From positions 868,001 through 932,000 of the forward strand of contig NZ_CP016540.2 of NCBI RefSeq assembly GCF_001186155.3: DNA of 64,000 nt. Reading direction: 5' to 3'. Of this stretch, positions 13,416 to 24,195 are shown piece after piece. How positions within the stretch are numbered: position 1 is the stretch's first letter; each line of letters opens with the position of its first letter. Origin of the DNA: Planococcus versutus. GTDB taxonomy: Bacteria > Bacillota > Bacilli > Bacillales_A > Planococcaceae. The notes beneath the pieces are model-generated. The model saw only the letters and a program-made list of their open reading frames with translations. It had not been told where the DNA came from and made no database searches. The translations under genes were made by a program, and so were the position numbers.

Positions 13416-14132
13416 ATGGAAAAAGGTCAGCTATTGTACGAAGGAAAAGCAAAACGCTTGTATGCAACAGACGAAAAAGAATTATTGTGGGTGGAATATA
13501 AAGATTCAGCTACGGCTTTCAACGGTGAGAAAAAAGAAGAAATTACCGGGAAAGGCATTTTGAACAATAAAATCACGTCACTGATTTTCACAAAATTGCA
13601 GGAAGCAGGCATTGCGTCTCATTTCGTTAAGCAATTGTCTGATCACGAACAATTGGTGCAAAGTGTAAGCATCATTCCATTGGAAGTAGTGGTCCGGAAC
13701 ATCACAGCGGGCAGCATGGCCAAACGCCTTGGCATTGAAGAAGGCGTGGCCATTAGCCGTCCGGTTGTGGAGTTCTATTTAAAAGATGATGAATTAGGCG
13801 ACCCCTTAATAACAGATGAACATGTTGATATGCTAAAGCTGGCAACTGCAGAGGAAGTGGCAGTGCTCAAGCAAAAGGCACGCGAAATTAATGGAGTATT
13901 AATTGGCTTTTTTACAGAAATTGGCGTAGATCTTGTTGATTTTAAAATTGAATTTGGCCGTGATAAAAATGGTCGAATTTTATTGGCTGATGAAATTTCG
14001 CCGGACACTTGCCGGCTTTGGGATATGGAGACAAAACAAAAGCTTGATAAAGACGTATTCCGCCGTAATCTTGGGAATTTGACAGAAGCGTACGAACTCA
14101 TTTTAACTCGTCTAGGAGGACAACACTCATGA
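13416..14132 (+). CDS. purC: Phosphoribosylaminoimidazole-succinocarboxamide (SAICAR) synthase
   Basis: A 238-residue enzyme joining CAIR and aspartate with ATP. It shows LLYEGKAKRLYATD at the N-terminus, VVRNITAGSMAKRLG mid-protein and DEISPDTCRLWD near the C-terminus, all family signatures. GGGGGC is just upstream of ATG 13416. The stop overlaps purS by 4 nt. Confidence 0.98.
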   Translation: MEKGQLLYEGKAKRLYATDEKELLWVEYKDSATAFNGEKKEEITGKGILNNKITSLIFTKLQEAGIASHFVKQLSDHEQLVQSVSIIPLEVVVRNITAGSMAKRLGIEEGVAISRPVVEFYLKDDELGDPLITDEHVDMLKLATAEEVAVLKQKAREINGVLIGFFTEIGVDLVDFKIEFGRDKNGRILLADEISPDTCRLWDMETKQKLDKDVFRRNLGNLTEAYELILTRLGGQHS

Positions 14133-14383
14133 AAAAAGTAAAAGTATACGTAACATTACGTGAAAGTGTATTGGACCCACAAGGTTCTGCAGTTATGGGC
14201 TCTCTTCATAAAATGGGCTATGGTGAAGTGGCAGACGTACGAATTGGCAAATACCTAGAATTGGTTATTGGAGACAGTGAACGCGATGTAGATTCTTTAG
14301 TAAACGAATTGTGTCATCGACTTTTAGCTAACACGGTAATTGAAGATTACCGTTATGAAATTGAGGAGGTTGTCTCACAATGA
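14129..14383 (+). CDS. purS: FGAM synthase subunit PurS
   Basis: An 84-residue small subunit that joins PurL and PurQ in the three-part FGAM synthase of Gram-positives. Visible features are [20 protein letters not shown] at the N-terminus and DYRYEIEEV at the C-terminus. It overlaps both purC and purQ by 4 nt, consistent with stoichiometric, coupled translation. Confidence 0.97.
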   Translation: MKKVKVYVTLRESVLDPQGSAVMGSLHKMGYGEVADVRIGKYLELVIGDSERDVDSLVNELCHRLLANTVIEDYRYEIEEVVSQ

Positions 14384-15063
14384 AATTCGCAGTAATTGTT
14401 TTCCCAGGTTCAAATTGTGATTTGGATATGTACCACGCGGTCAAAGATGAACTAGGTGAAGAAGCAGAATACGTTTGGCATGACTCAAAAGATTTGAGTA
14501 GCTATGACGGAATTTTACTACCAGGCGGATTTTCATACGGCGATTACTTGCGTTGCGGCGCAATCGCTCAATTTTCTGGAGTTATGGACGAAGTAAGAAA
14601 AGCAGCTGAAGCAGGCAAGCCGGTTCTTGGAATCTGTAACGGCTTCCAAATTTTAACCGAAGCGGGTCTTTTGCCAGGCGTTCTTTTGCGGAATAAGAAC
14701 TTGAAGTTCATGTGCCGTACTGTTGGATTAAAAGTAGAAAACAACAATACCTTGTTCACAAATGAATACGAACAAGGCGAAGAAATCCAGATTCCAATTG
14801 CTCACGGAGAAGGTAATTATTATTGCGATGATGCGACATACAATCACCTTAAAGAAAACAATCAAATCGTCTTTACGTATGCAGATGATTTTAACGGCAG
14901 TCGAAACAACATTGCAGGAATTATTAACGAACGCGGAAACGTGCTCGGCATGATGCCGCATCCTGAACGTGCAGTGTCCGAGTTAATCGGCGGCAAAGAT
15001 GGATTAGCTTTATTTAGATCAATCGTTAAACAGTGGAGGGAATCACATGTCAGTCATGCTTGA
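14380..15063 (+). CDS. purQ: FGAM synthase glutaminase subunit PurQ
   Basis: A class I glutamine amidotransferase of 227 residues that supplies ammonia to PurL. The nucleophile is in [17 protein letters not shown] near residue 86, and the catalytic His-Glu pair is in MMPHPERA near residue 194. It overlaps purS (ATGA) and purL by 17 nt. Confidence 0.98.
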   Translation: MKFAVIVFPGSNCDLDMYHAVKDELGEEAEYVWHDSKDLSSYDGILLPGGFSYGDYLRCGAIAQFSGVMDEVRKAAEAGKPVLGICNGFQILTEAGLLPGVLLRNKNLKFMCRTVGLKVENNNTLFTNEYEQGEEIQIPIAHGEGNYYCDDATYNHLKENNQIVFTYADDFNGSRNNIAGIINERGNVLGMMPHPERAVSELIGGKDGLALFRSIVKQWRESHVSHA

Positions 15064-17272
15064 ACCAAATGCTGCTCAAATAAAAGAACAAAAAGTATAT
15101 CAACAAATGGGCTTATCGGACGCGGAATTTGAAATGGTTGAAAAGATTTTAGGAAGATTGCCAAACTATACGGAAACAGGTTTGTTTTCAGTCATGTGGT
15201 CTGAGCATTGTTCATATAAAAACTCGAAACCCGTTCTTGCGAAATTCCCGACTAAAGGCGAACGTGTTCTTCAAGGACCTGGTGAAGGTGCCGGGATTGT
15301 CGACATCGGTGACGGTCAAGCAGTCGTCTTCAAAATGGAATCGCATAACCACCCGTCAGCAATTGAACCTTATCAAGGAGCGGCTACTGGAGTTGGCGGC
15401 ATTATTCGTGACGTCTTTTCAATGGGCGCACGTCCAATTGCTTTACTAAACTCATTACGTTTTGGTGAATTAACAACACCTCGCGTGAAATACTTGTTTG
15501 AAGAAGTTGTTGCGGGAATTGCAGGATACGGAAACTGTATCGGAATTCCAACAGTGGGCGGAGAAATTCAATTTGATGAATGTTACGATGGCAATCCATT
15601 AGTTAACGCGATGTGTGTCGGATTGATCAATCACGAAGACATTCAAAAAGGAATTGCAAAAGGTACAGGTAATCCGGTAATGTACGTCGGCGCTAAAACA
15701 GGACGCGACGGCATTCACGGAGCCACTTTTGCTTCTGAAGAATTAACGGATGGCTCTGATAAAAACCGTCCTGCAGTACAAGTGGGTGACCCGTTTATGG
15801 AGAAACTGTTACTTGAAGCTTGTTTAGAACTAATCAAGTCAGATGCGTTAATCGGGATTCAAGATATGGGTGCTGCTGGACTAGCTTCTTCTTCAGCGGA
15901 AATGGCCTCTAAAGCAGGTTCAGGAATCGAAATGGACTTGGATCACATTCCACAACGTGAAACAGGGATGACAGCATACGAAATGATGCTTTCTGAATCA
16001 CAAGAACGGATGTTAATCGTCGTTAAAGCTGGTCGTGAGCCTGAAATCGTTGAGTTGTTCGAGAAATACGGGTTAGATGCCGTGACAGTTGGTACAGTAA
16101 CAGACGATTCGACATTACGTTTAAAACATAAAGGTGAAATTGTTGCAGAAGTTCCAGTTGACGCACTTGCAGAAGACGCACCGGTTTATCATAAGCCTTC
16201 AGCTGTTCCAACATACTTTACAGAGTTCCAACAAATGAACAATGTAGAGCCGAAAGTAACGGATTTCAATGAAACTTTAACGGCTTTATTAAAACAACCA
16301 ACAATCGCATCTAAAGAATGGGTTTATGATCAATACGATCACCAAGTGCGTACAAGCACAGTAGTAAGTCCAGGATCAGACGCTGCAGTTGTCCGTGTTC
16401 GCGGAACAAACAAAGGCTTAGCCATGACGACAGACTGTAACTCACGCTATATTTACTTAGATCCAGAAGTGGGCGGTAAAATTGCGGTAGCGGAAGCAGC
16501 ACGTAATGTTGTCGTATCAGGTGCGAAACCACTTGCTATCACGGATTGCTTAAACTTCGGTAACCCTGAAAAACCAGAAATCTTCTGGCAGTTAGAAAAA
16601 GCAGCAGACGGCATGTCTGAAGCATGTACGATTTTAGATTCTCCAGTTATCGGCGGAAACGTCTCGTTATACAATGAAACAAACGGTACGGCTATTTATC
16701 CAACACCAACAATCGGTATGGTCGGACTTATTGAAGACCTTGCACATGTAACAACGCAAGACGTTAAAACACAAGGTGACTTTGTTTATTTGATTGGGGA
16801 AAGCTTTACAGAATTTGGCGGCAGTGAATTGCAGAAGATGGTCGAAGGACGTATTTTTGGTAAAGCACCAGTGATCGATTTAACAGTTGAAGCACAGCGC
16901 CAACAAGAAATTTTATCAGCGATTCAGCAAGGGCTGGTTGCATCCGCGCATGACGTTGCTGAAGGTGGTGTGGCTGTTGCATTAGCTGAAAAAACCTTTG
17001 GTAACGGATTAGGCATGGAAATTACCTTGTCTGGTACACCAACAACCGCTTTGTTCAGCGAATCACAATCACGTTTTGTTTTGACGGTTAGCCCAGAAAA
17101 TGCAGCACAATTCGAGAAAGTCGTAACAGATGCTAAGAAAGTCGGCCAAGTCACGGGAGACAAATTTGTAATCAACGGTGAAGACGGTACGACTTGGATC
17201 GACGAATCCGTCGCAACGCTTCGCTCAGCTTGGAAAGGAGCTATCCCATGCTTGCTGAAATCAGAAGTTTAA
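15047..17272 (+). CDS. purL: FGAM synthase synthetase subunit PurL
   Basis: A 741-residue small-type PurL that converts FGAR to FGAM with ATP and ammonia from PurQ. It shows [13 protein letters not shown] near residue 50, [20 protein letters not shown], and [18 protein letters not shown]. The first ATG (15047) follows GTGGAGGGAATCAC; a second ATG at 15056 is possible. Both its 5' and 3' ends overlap neighbouring pur genes. Confidence 0.98.
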   Translation: MSVMLEPNAAQIKEQKVYQQMGLSDAEFEMVEKILGRLPNYTETGLFSVMWSEHCSYKNSKPVLAKFPTKGERVLQGPGEGAGIVDIGDGQAVVFKMESHNHPSAIEPYQGAATGVGGIIRDVFSMGARPIALLNSLRFGELTTPRVKYLFEEVVAGIAGYGNCIGIPTVGGEIQFDECYDGNPLVNAMCVGLINHEDIQKGIAKGTGNPVMYVGAKTGRDGIHGATFASEELTDGSDKNRPAVQVGDPFMEKLLLEACLELIKSDALIGIQDMGAAGLASSSAEMASKAGSGIEMDLDHIPQRETGMTAYEMMLSESQERMLIVVKAGREPEIVELFEKYGLDAVTVGTVTDDSTLRLKHKGEIVAEVPVDALAEDAPVYHKPSAVPTYFTEFQQMNNVEPKVTDFNETLTALLKQPTIASKEWVYDQYDHQVRTSTVVSPGSDAAVVRVRGTNKGLAMTTDCNSRYIYLDPEVGGKIAVAEAARNVVVSGAKPLAITDCLNFGNPEKPEIFWQLEKAADGMSEACTILDSPVIGGNVSLYNETNGTAIYPTPTIGMVGLIEDLAHVTTQDVKTQGDFVYLIGESFTEFGGSELQKMVEGRIFGKAPVIDLTVEAQRQQEILSAIQQGLVASAHDVAEGGVAVALAEKTFGNGLGMEITLSGTPTTALFSESQSRFVLTVSPENAAQFEKVVTDAKKVGQVTGDKFVINGEDGTTWIDESVATLRSAWKGAIPCLLKSEV

Positions 17273-18669
17273 ATGAAGAATGTGGTGTCTTTGGAATATG
17301 GGGACATCCGAATGCGACGCAATTGACGTATTACGGATTGCACGCTTTGCAACATCGTGGTCAAGAAGGTGCTGGAATTGTTTCAACTGATGGAGAAGCT
17401 CTTCTCCCATTAAAAGGTGAAGGCATGGTCAGTGAAGTGTTCACGCCCGAAAAAATAGAGAAGATAGCAGGACATGCTGCAATTGGTCATGTTCGCTATG
17501 CAACAGCAGGAGGCAGCGGCATTGAAAACGTCCAGCCTCTGCTCTTTAACTCAACTACCGGTAGTTTGGCGATTTCACATAACGGTAATTTAGTCAATGC
17601 CACGCAGTTAAAAGGACACCTAGAACGTCAAGGCAGTATTTTCCAAACAACTTCAGATACAGAAGTGTTGGCACATTTAATTAAACGAAGCGGCTATGCG
17701 ACGTTTGAAGAAAAAGCGAAAAACGCTTTGTCTTTACTAAAAGGCGCTTTTGCTTGTGTGATTTTGACAGAAGAAGCGATGTATATTGCCTTAGATCCAA
17801 ATGGCTTGCGCCCGTTGTCTCTTGGTAAATTGGGGGATGCGTGGGTAACGGCTTCTGAAACGTGTGCGTTTGATATTGTGGGAGCAGAATTTGTTCGCTC
17901 GGTTGAACCAGGTGAATTTTTAATCATTACAAAAGATGGCATGCGTGCAGAACGTTTTGCTTATCCAGCAGAACGATCGATTTGTACGATGGAATATGTG
18001 TACTTTTCTCGTCCAGACTCGGACATCGATGGCATTAACGTTCACGCAGCAAGAAAACGTCTAGGCGTGCAATTAGCAAAAGAAGTACAAATTGAAGCAG
18101 ACGTGGTTACAGGTGTTCCGGATTCGAGTATTTCAGCGGCCATTGGCTATTCAGAACAAAGCGGGATTCCGTATGAGCTCGGCATGATCAAAAACCGTTA
18201 TGTCGGACGTACCTTTATCCAACCTTCACAAGATTTGCGTGAACAAGGCGTGAAGATGAAACTTTCGCCAGTGCGTCAAGTTGTGAAAGGCAAACGTGTG
18301 ATTATGGTCGATGATTCGATTGTTCGTGGCACAACGTCACGACGCATTGTCAACTTGCTAAAAGAAGCAGGTGCGACAGAAGTTCATGTGGTGATTAGTT
18401 CACCGCCAATCAAAAATCCATGCTTTTATGGAATTGACATTAGCACAGCAGGCGAATTGATCGCTGCTAACAATACAATAGAAGAAATGCGTGAAATTAT
18501 TGGTGCAGATTCACTAACATTCTTGTCGGTTGACGGCATGGTTCAAAATATTGGACGTACAGATCCTGGATCAAAATGTGGACATTGTTTAGCTTGCTTT
18601 ACAGGTGAGTATCCGACCAATATTTATCCCGATACCGTATTACCGCACGAAAAAGAAAAAGTGAAATAA
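17248..18669 (+). CDS. purF: Amidophosphoribosyltransferase
   Basis: PurF makes phosphoribosylamine from PRPP and glutamine, the first committed step of the pathway. ATG 17248, behind GGAAAGGAG, gives 473 residues beginning [14 protein letters not shown]12, so an 11-residue propeptide must be removed to expose the N-terminal cysteine, as in B. subtilis. The PRPP loop [16 protein letters not shown] and cysteines in [10 protein letters not shown] that help bind the [4Fe-4S] cluster are present. The start lies 25 nt inside purL; an in-frame opening further upstream adds unrelated sequence before the propeptide. Confidence 0.97.
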   Translation: MLAEIRSLNEECGVFGIWGHPNATQLTYYGLHALQHRGQEGAGIVSTDGEALLPLKGEGMVSEVFTPEKIEKIAGHAAIGHVRYATAGGSGIENVQPLLFNSTTGSLAISHNGNLVNATQLKGHLERQGSIFQTTSDTEVLAHLIKRSGYATFEEKAKNALSLLKGAFACVILTEEAMYIALDPNGLRPLSLGKLGDAWVTASETCAFDIVGAEFVRSVEPGEFLIITKDGMRAERFAYPAERSICTMEYVYFSRPDSDIDGINVHAARKRLGVQLAKEVQIEADVVTGVPDSSISAAIGYSEQSGIPYELGMIKNRYVGRTFIQPSQDLREQGVKMKLSPVRQVVKGKRVIMVDDSIVRGTTSRRIVNLLKEAGATEVHVVISSPPIKNPCFYGIDISTAGELIAANNTIEEMREIIGADSLTFLSVDGMVQNIGRTDPGSKCGHCLACFTGEYPTNIYPDTVLPHEKEKVK

Positions 18670-18681
18670 GGGGGAACCGGT

Positions 18682-19743
18682 GTGTCAAAAGCATATGAAA
18701 AAGCAGGCGTTAATATCGAAGCTGGCTATGAAGCAGTAAACCGCATGAAATCGCATGTAGAACGGACAGCGCGTAAAGGAATGCTCGGTGCGTTTGGTGG
18801 ATTTGGTGGCATGTTCGATTTGTCTGAGTTGAATTTGAAAGAACCGGTTCTTGTATCTGGAACAGATGGCGTTGGGACAAAGCTAAAGCTTGCGTTCATG
18901 GCAGACCGTCACGATACCATCGGCATTGATTGTGTAGCGATGTGTGTCAATGACATTGTTGCCCAAGGTGCAGAACCTTTGTTCTTCTTAGATTATATTG
19001 CAGTAGGTAAAGCAATTCCTGAAAAAATTGAACAAATCGTTAAAGGCGTGGCAGATGGTTGTGTGCAATCAGGTGCTGCACTTATTGGCGGAGAAACAGC
19101 TGAAATGCCCGGACTTTATGAAGAAGATGAATACGATATCGCTGGGTTTGCGGTCGGAGCTGCGGAGAAATCCAAAATCGTCACAGGCGAAAAAATTGCA
19201 GCTGGAAACGTGTTAATCGGACTTACTTCTAGCGGTATTCATTCAAACGGTTATTCACTTGTGCGTCAAATCGTCTTTGAACAAAATCAATTTACACTTG
19301 ATCAACAAGTTGATGGGTATGAAACGCTTGGACCAATTGGTGAAGCGTTGTTAACTCCAACAAAAATTTACGCAAAAGCAGTAGCTGCGATCGGCAATAA
19401 AATTGAAATTCACGGTATGGCACATGTCACAGGTGGCGGATTTATCGAGAATATTCCACGGATGATGCCAGAAGGATTAGGCGCGGAAATTTCGATCGGT
19501 AGCTGGCCGGTACTGAATATTTTCAAAATGCTAAAAGAAAAAGGCGAATTGGCGGACCGTGACTTGTATTCTGTTTTCAACATGGGGATTGGTTTTGTTG
19601 TAGCAGTAGCCCCTGAAGATGTTGAAAAAGTGTTGGAAATCGCTTTAGCGAATGGCGAAAAAGCTTATCAAATTGGCCGCGTTTCAAGCACTGAAGGCGT
19701 TCAATTCCAAGGTCAACAGGACGGCACATTGGATGAAAACTAA
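18682..19743 (+). CDS. purM: Phosphoribosylformylglycinamidine cyclo-ligase (AIR synthase)
   Basis: A 353-residue enzyme that closes the imidazole ring of FGAM to give AIR. Signatures include [46 protein letters not shown] and [14 protein letters not shown]. The start is GTG 18682 behind AAGGGGGAACC. Its 3' end overlaps purN by 11 nt. Confidence 0.97.
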   Translation: MSKAYEKAGVNIEAGYEAVNRMKSHVERTARKGMLGAFGGFGGMFDLSELNLKEPVLVSGTDGVGTKLKLAFMADRHDTIGIDCVAMCVNDIVAQGAEPLFFLDYIAVGKAIPEKIEQIVKGVADGCVQSGAALIGGETAEMPGLYEEDEYDIAGFAVGAAEKSKIVTGEKIAAGNVLIGLTSSGIHSNGYSLVRQIVFEQNQFTLDQQVDGYETLGPIGEALLTPTKIYAKAVAAIGNKIEIHGMAHVTGGGFIENIPRMMPEGLGAEISIGSWPVLNIFKMLKEKGELADRDLYSVFNMGIGFVVAVAPEDVEKVLEIALANGEKAYQIGRVSSTEGVQFQGQQDGTLDEN

Positions 19744-20305
19744 AACAAAAATCGCTGTTTTTGCATCTGGCAATGGCTCTAATTTTCAAGCCATTGCTGA
19801 TGCGATTATGACTGATAAACTAGAAGCAGAAATTATGCTTGTTGTAACCGACAAGCCACATGCATATGTAGTAGAACGGGCAAAAAAAGCAGGTATGGCA
19901 TCTTTTTCTTTCATTCCGTCTGAGTATGACTCCAAGCAACATTACGAAGAAATGGTAAAAGAAAAACTGCAAGCACTTGAAGTAGAATGGGTGGTTCTTG
20001 CAGGCTATATGCGCTTGATTGGCCCAGTTTTGCTTGAAGCATATGAAAACCGCATTGTGAATATCCATCCTTCTGTTCTACCAGCGTTTCCAGGTAAAGA
20101 CGCGATTGGTCAAACACTCGCCGCAGGAGCAGAACAAGCAGGCGTAACAGTGCATTACGTTGACGCTGGCATGGATACAGGTAGCATTATTGCACAACAA
20201 TCGTTTCCAGTACTAGGTCGTGGTCGTGAAGAAGTTGAGCAACAGATCCATCAGATTGAACATGAATTATATCCTGCAACATTGCAGCAATTATTCGGCC
20301 GCTAA
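19733..20305 (+). CDS. purN: Phosphoribosylglycinamide formyltransferase
   Basis: A 190-residue transferase moving the formyl group from 10-formyl-THF to GAR. Key elements are [20 protein letters not shown], the catalytic [15 protein letters not shown] (Asn-His) and [17 protein letters not shown]. The ATG at 19733 starts inside purM; a weak ribosome site (AGGACGG) lies upstream, so coupling to purM translation is likely. Confidence 0.96.
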   Translation: MKTKTKIAVFASGNGSNFQAIADAIMTDKLEAEIMLVVTDKPHAYVVERAKKAGMASFSFIPSEYDSKQHYEEMVKEKLQALEVEWVVLAGYMRLIGPVLLEAYENRIVNIHPSVLPAFPGKDAIGQTLAAGAEQAGVTVHYVDAGMDTGSIIAQQSFPVLGRGREEVEQQIHQIEHELYPATLQQLFGR

Positions 20306-20337
20306 ACTGTCGGTCTTAATCTTTAGGAGGACTATTT

Positions 20338-21873
20338 GTGAAAAAAAGAGCATTACTCAGCGTATCGGATAAATCAGGGATTTTGGAATTTGCACAGGAA
20401 TTGGAAAAAATAGGTTATGAACTGTTATCGACAGGCGGCACTAAAAAATTTCTTGAAGAAAACGGCGTTGCGATTACAGCCGTAGACGAAGTTACGAAAT
20501 TTCCAGAAATTTTAGGTGGACGTGTAAAAACATTGCATCCGCTTGTACACGGTGGACTATTAGCTAAACATGATGATGCAGAACATCAAAGTCAAATGGC
20601 TGAAAACGGTATTTCGCCAATTGATATTGTCTGCGTAAACTTATATCCGTTCCGTGAAACTATTGCAAAACCAGGCGTAACAGTCGATGATGCGATTGAA
20701 AACATCGATATTGGCGGTCCAACCATGTTGCGTTCTGCAGCAAAAAATCATGCATACGTTACGGTCATTGTAGATGCGGCTGATTACGCTGGAGTATTGA
20801 ATGAATTACAAAACAAACAGTCGACAACCTCTGAAACGAGACGACGTTTAGCAGCGAAAGTTTTCCGTCATACTGCGGCTTACGATTCATACATCTCTAA
20901 TTATTTGACTGACTTGACTGGTGAAGAGTATCCGGATCAATTGACGCTGACTTATGAATTATCTCAAACACTTCGTTACGGTGAAAATCCTCATCAAAAA
21001 GCTGCCTTTTATCGTAGTCCACTTGGATCAAGTTTCTCAATTGCTAATGCACATCAAGTGCATGGGAAAGAATTGTCTTACAATAATATTCAAGATGCCA
21101 ATGCTGCTCTTCAAATGATTAAAGAATTTAAAATGTCTGCAGCCGTTGCCGTCAAACACATGAATCCATGTGGTGTTGGAACAGGAGAAACAATTGCAGA
21201 TGCATTTAGTAAAGCGTATGAAGCAGATTCAACTTCGATTTTCGGTGGAATTGTTGCTTTGAACCGAGAAGTTGACGCTGATACAGCCAAACAATTAGCG
21301 ACGATTTTCTTGGAAATTATTATTGCACCATCATTTTCTGATGAAGCAATTGAAATGCTGACACAAAAGAAAAATATACGTCTATTAACAATTCCATTCG
21401 ATAGTAAAATTAACGACAAATGGAACACGGTGACAGTTGAAGGTGGATTGTTAATCCAACAGCCTGATGTATTCGGTTATGACGATGCAGACATTCAAGT
21501 AGCAACTGAACGCCAGCCAACAGCTGAAGAGCTTGAAGCATTAAAACTTGGTTGGAACGTTGTCAAACATGTTAAATCCAATGCCATTGTTGTGTGTAAC
21601 TCGGAAATGACATTAGGAATTGGTGCAGGTCAAATGAACCGTGTTGGATCTGCTAAAATTGCGTTAGAACAAGCAGGTGATGCGGCACAAGGCGCTATTA
21701 TGGCTTCAGATGCATTTTTCCCAATGAACGATACGGTAGAAGCTGCTGCAAAAGCAGGCATAAAAGCAATCATTCAGCCAGGTGGTTCAAAGAAAGACCA
21801 AGAGTCAATCGATAAAGCAAACGAATACGGCATTGCGATGGTCTTTACTGGCATTCGTCATTTTAAACATTAA
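20338..21873 (+). CDS. purH: Bifunctional AICAR formyltransferase / IMP cyclohydrolase
   Basis: PurH performs the last two steps to IMP. The 511-residue protein has an N-terminal cyclohydrolase domain ([33 protein letters not shown]) and a C-terminal transformylase domain with the catalytic Lys-His in [13 protein letters not shown] near residue 268. It starts at GTG 20338 after TTAGGAGGACTATTT. Confidence 0.98.
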   Translation: MKKRALLSVSDKSGILEFAQELEKIGYELLSTGGTKKFLEENGVAITAVDEVTKFPEILGGRVKTLHPLVHGGLLAKHDDAEHQSQMAENGISPIDIVCVNLYPFRETIAKPGVTVDDAIENIDIGGPTMLRSAAKNHAYVTVIVDAADYAGVLNELQNKQSTTSETRRRLAAKVFRHTAAYDSYISNYLTDLTGEEYPDQLTLTYELSQTLRYGENPHQKAAFYRSPLGSSFSIANAHQVHGKELSYNNIQDANAALQMIKEFKMSAAVAVKHMNPCGVGTGETIADAFSKAYEADSTSIFGGIVALNREVDADTAKQLATIFLEIIIAPSFSDEAIEMLTQKKNIRLLTIPFDSKINDKWNTVTVEGGLLIQQPDVFGYDDADIQVATERQPTAEELEALKLGWNVVKHVKSNAIVVCNSEMTLGIGAGQMNRVGSAKIALEQAGDAAQGAIMASDAFFPMNDTVEAAAKAGIKAIIQPGGSKKDQESIDKANEYGIAMVFTGIRHFKH

Positions 21874-21887
21874 TCGAGGTGAGCAAC

Positions 21888-23138
21888 ATGAAGGTACTGG
21901 TCATTGGAAGAGGCGGACGAGAACATGCCATTGTTCGTCAATTCGCGAAATCTTCGTCTGTTACACAAGTTTTTGCAGCACCTGGTAATGATGGAATGCG
22001 TGAAGGTGCTGAACTAGCGTCAATTGATGAAATGGATTTTGAAGGTCTTACAGAGTTTGCAAAAGAGCAGCAAGTCGATTTTAGCTTTGTGGGGCCTGAA
22101 CAACCTTTATCAGCAGGAATTGTCGACTTTTTTGAAGCCAAAGGACTACGCATCTTTGGTCCGTCCAAAGCGGCAGCACAAATCGAAGGCAGCAAAGCTT
22201 TTGCAAAAGAATTGATGAAAAAATACACGATCCCGACAGCAAGTTATGAAACCTTTACTGACACTGCTCCAGCGATTGCTTTTATTAAGCAACACGGAGC
22301 ACCTATCGTCATTAAAGCAGACGGTTTAGCGGCTGGTAAAGGTGTTGTAGTGGCAGTGACCGAAGGGGAAGCGATTGCTGCTGTCAACGATATGCTAGAA
22401 GGACAGAAGTTCGGAGAGTCGGGTTCTAAAGTCGTCATTGAAGAATTTTTGGATGGAGAAGAATTTTCTTTCATGTCCTTTGTTCACAGTGGTCAGATTT
22501 ATCCAATGGTTATTTCACAAGATCATAAACGTGCTTACGACGGGGATCGTGGACCGAATACGGGCGGTATGGGCGCTTATTCACCAGTACCACAAATATC
22601 GCAAGCGATTATTGATCAAACGTTTGTTGAAATTGTCGAACCCGCAGTTAGAGCAATGGCATTAGAAGACACACCATTTAATGGCATTCTTTATACCGGT
22701 GTCATTTTAACGAAAAAAGGTCCAAAAGTAATTGAGTTTAATGCGCGTTTTGGCGACCCTGAAACACAAGTTGTTTTGCCACGCATGAAATCAGATTTCG
22801 GACTTTTCATGAATTCTATTTTAAAGGGACAACAGGCTGAACTCAAGTGGGACGAGCAAGCTGTATTGGGTGTCATTATTGCAGCAAATCATTATCCAGA
22901 GACCGTTGAAAAAGGTGCGTTGTTGCCTGATTTAACTAAACTTGTAGGTGTTGAAGTAACGCATGCAGGTACAAAAAAAGTAGCTGACAACTATGTCGGA
23001 AATGGTGGACGTGTGCTACTCGTTTCAGCAAGCGGTTCTTCTATCAAAGCCGCTCAGGAAAGAGTTTATGACCAGTTAAACAGCTTAGAATGGACTGGTT
23101 TCTTTTACCGCACCGACATTGGATGGCGTGCAAAATAA
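21888..23138 (+). CDS. purD: Phosphoribosylamine-glycine ligase (GAR synthetase)
   Basis: An ATP-grasp ligase of 416 residues joining phosphoribosylamine and glycine. It has MKVLVIGRGGREHAIVRQ at the N-terminus, the ATP-grasp motif KADGLAAGKGVVVA, DGDRGPNTGGMGAYSP and EFNARFGDPETQ. ATG 21888 is preferred over the in-frame GTG at 21879 because GAGGTG sits 6 nt before it. It is the last pur gene. Confidence 0.97.
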   Translation: MKVLVIGRGGREHAIVRQFAKSSSVTQVFAAPGNDGMREGAELASIDEMDFEGLTEFAKEQQVDFSFVGPEQPLSAGIVDFFEAKGLRIFGPSKAAAQIEGSKAFAKELMKKYTIPTASYETFTDTAPAIAFIKQHGAPIVIKADGLAAGKGVVVAVTEGEAIAAVNDMLEGQKFGESGSKVVIEEFLDGEEFSFMSFVHSGQIYPMVISQDHKRAYDGDRGPNTGGMGAYSPVPQISQAIIDQTFVEIVEPAVRAMALEDTPFNGILYTGVILTKKGPKVIEFNARFGDPETQVVLPRMKSDFGLFMNSILKGQQAELKWDEQAVLGVIIAANHYPETVEKGALLPDLTKLVGVEVTHAGTKKVADNYVGNGGRVLLVSASGSSIKAAQERVYDQLNSLEWTGFFYRTDIGWRAK

Positions 23139-23153
23139 CTTTATCTTACTTTA

Positions 23154-23199
23154 ACGGCCAGTCTAATTTCTGTTTTTATAAAAAGGATTCACTGGCCGT
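23154..23199 (+). repeat. Long hairpin after purD without a T-run
   Basis: ACGGCCAGT (23154-23162) pairs with ACTGGCCGT (23191-23199), and the interior can extend through TTTTTA/TAAAAA. No uridine tract follows, so this is not a classic intrinsic terminator, but it is the only strong structure at the 3' end of the pur operon. Confidence 0.55.
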
Positions 23200-23245
23200 A
23201 AACGTTCGATTATATCGTCTACTAGTCAAAAGAAAAAATGCCAAA

Positions 23246-23274
23246 TTGAAGTTTTTTTCTAAATATGTTATACT
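23246..23274 (+). promoter_or_regulatory. Promoter of the GNAT gene
   Basis: TTGAAG, 17 nt, TATACT. The leader to the GNAT start is about 180 nt long. Confidence 0.7.
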
Positions 23275-23458
23275 ATTTGATGACACAAATTCGATAAGGA
23301 AATGTGTTATTTTTGTTTTTGTCTATCCTATGGACAAAAGAGCAAAAAATGAGGATGTTAAACAGCCCACCGTTACCTCTATTGTAAACTCCAGAATGTA
23401 AACCCATAACGACCTCAGAAACAAAAAACGAGCAACATAAATCGAAAGGGGATTAATT

Positions 23459-24052
23459 ATGAATTGGTATGAAAAGCTAAATCAGTATTTTCCAATTGAA
23501 GAAATGAAGTCGAAAGAACACATGGATACCTTATTAAAAGAAAAAGGAAGCGTTTATTACAAAGATGAGGGTCCTTATCACGTATTAATGTATGCGGAGT
23601 TCCCGCACTTCACCTTTGTTGATTATTTGTTTGTATCGAAAGAGTCACGTGGCATGGGTCTTGGCAGAAAGACTTTGCAAATGTTAAAAGATAAAAACAA
23701 GCCGATTATTCTTGAAGTGGAACCGGTGGACTACGAAGATACAGATACAGAAAAACGCTTACGCTTTTATGCACGCGAAGGATTTGAACATGCATCTTCA
23801 ATTGGTTACAGTCGTCGTTCACTTGCAACAGGCGAAGAAAATTCAATGGAAATTCTTTACTGGACACCAAGCGGTGAAACAGAAGAACAAATTTTTGAAG
23901 GCATGAAGAAAATGTATGAAGATATTCACACGTATAAAGATGAACACTTTTATGGAGAATCGTATGATTCGGTAACGGACGTACTAACTTTCCAAGAAGA
24001 AGAAAAGAAAGACGTGTTAAAACCATTTAGCGACCCGGTCAATAACGACTGA
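23459..24052 (+). CDS. GNAT family N-acetyltransferase
   Basis: A 197-residue protein with an acetyl-CoA-binding GNAT core: FVDYLFVSKESRGMGLGRKTL carries the Q/RxxGxG/A-type loop, followed by a strand and helix (PIILEVEPVD, RLRFYAREGFEHA). The acidic C-terminus (QEEEKKDVLKPF) is outside the fold. The substrate cannot be told from sequence. It has its own promoter and terminator and lies between the pur operon and the yerA cluster. Confidence 0.8.
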   Translation: MNWYEKLNQYFPIEEMKSKEHMDTLLKEKGSVYYKDEGPYHVLMYAEFPHFTFVDYLFVSKESRGMGLGRKTLQMLKDKNKPIILEVEPVDYEDTDTEKRLRFYAREGFEHASSIGYSRRSLATGEENSMEILYWTPSGETEEQIFEGMKKMYEDIHTYKDEHFYGESYDSVTDVLTFQEEEKKDVLKPFSDPVNND

Positions 24053-24060
24053 TAGTTCGA

Positions 24061-24087
24061 ACCCACGCGGAAGGCGTGGGTTTTTTG
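24061..24087 (+). terminator. Terminator of the GNAT gene
   Basis: ACCCACGC pairs with GCGTGGGT across five bases and is followed by TTTTT. Confidence 0.92.
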
Positions 24088-24149
24088 TGTCTAAACGGAT
24101 TGGAATGTTCTTATTTTGCAGTGAACTCCTATGTTCAGATGCATAATTA

Positions 24150-24158
24150 TGCTACGAT
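24150..24158 (+). promoter_or_regulatory. Possible extended -10 promoter of yerA
   Basis: TGC-TACGAT forms an extended -10; no convincing -35 was found. It lies 38 nt before the yerA start. Confidence 0.4.
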
Positions 24159-24195
24159 ATTAAGTATCGAACCAGTAGAAAGTAGGTGCCGGCAA

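Noticed and set aside
23331-23401. 23-codon frame before the GNAT gene
   Set aside because: No ribosome site; likely chance within the leader.
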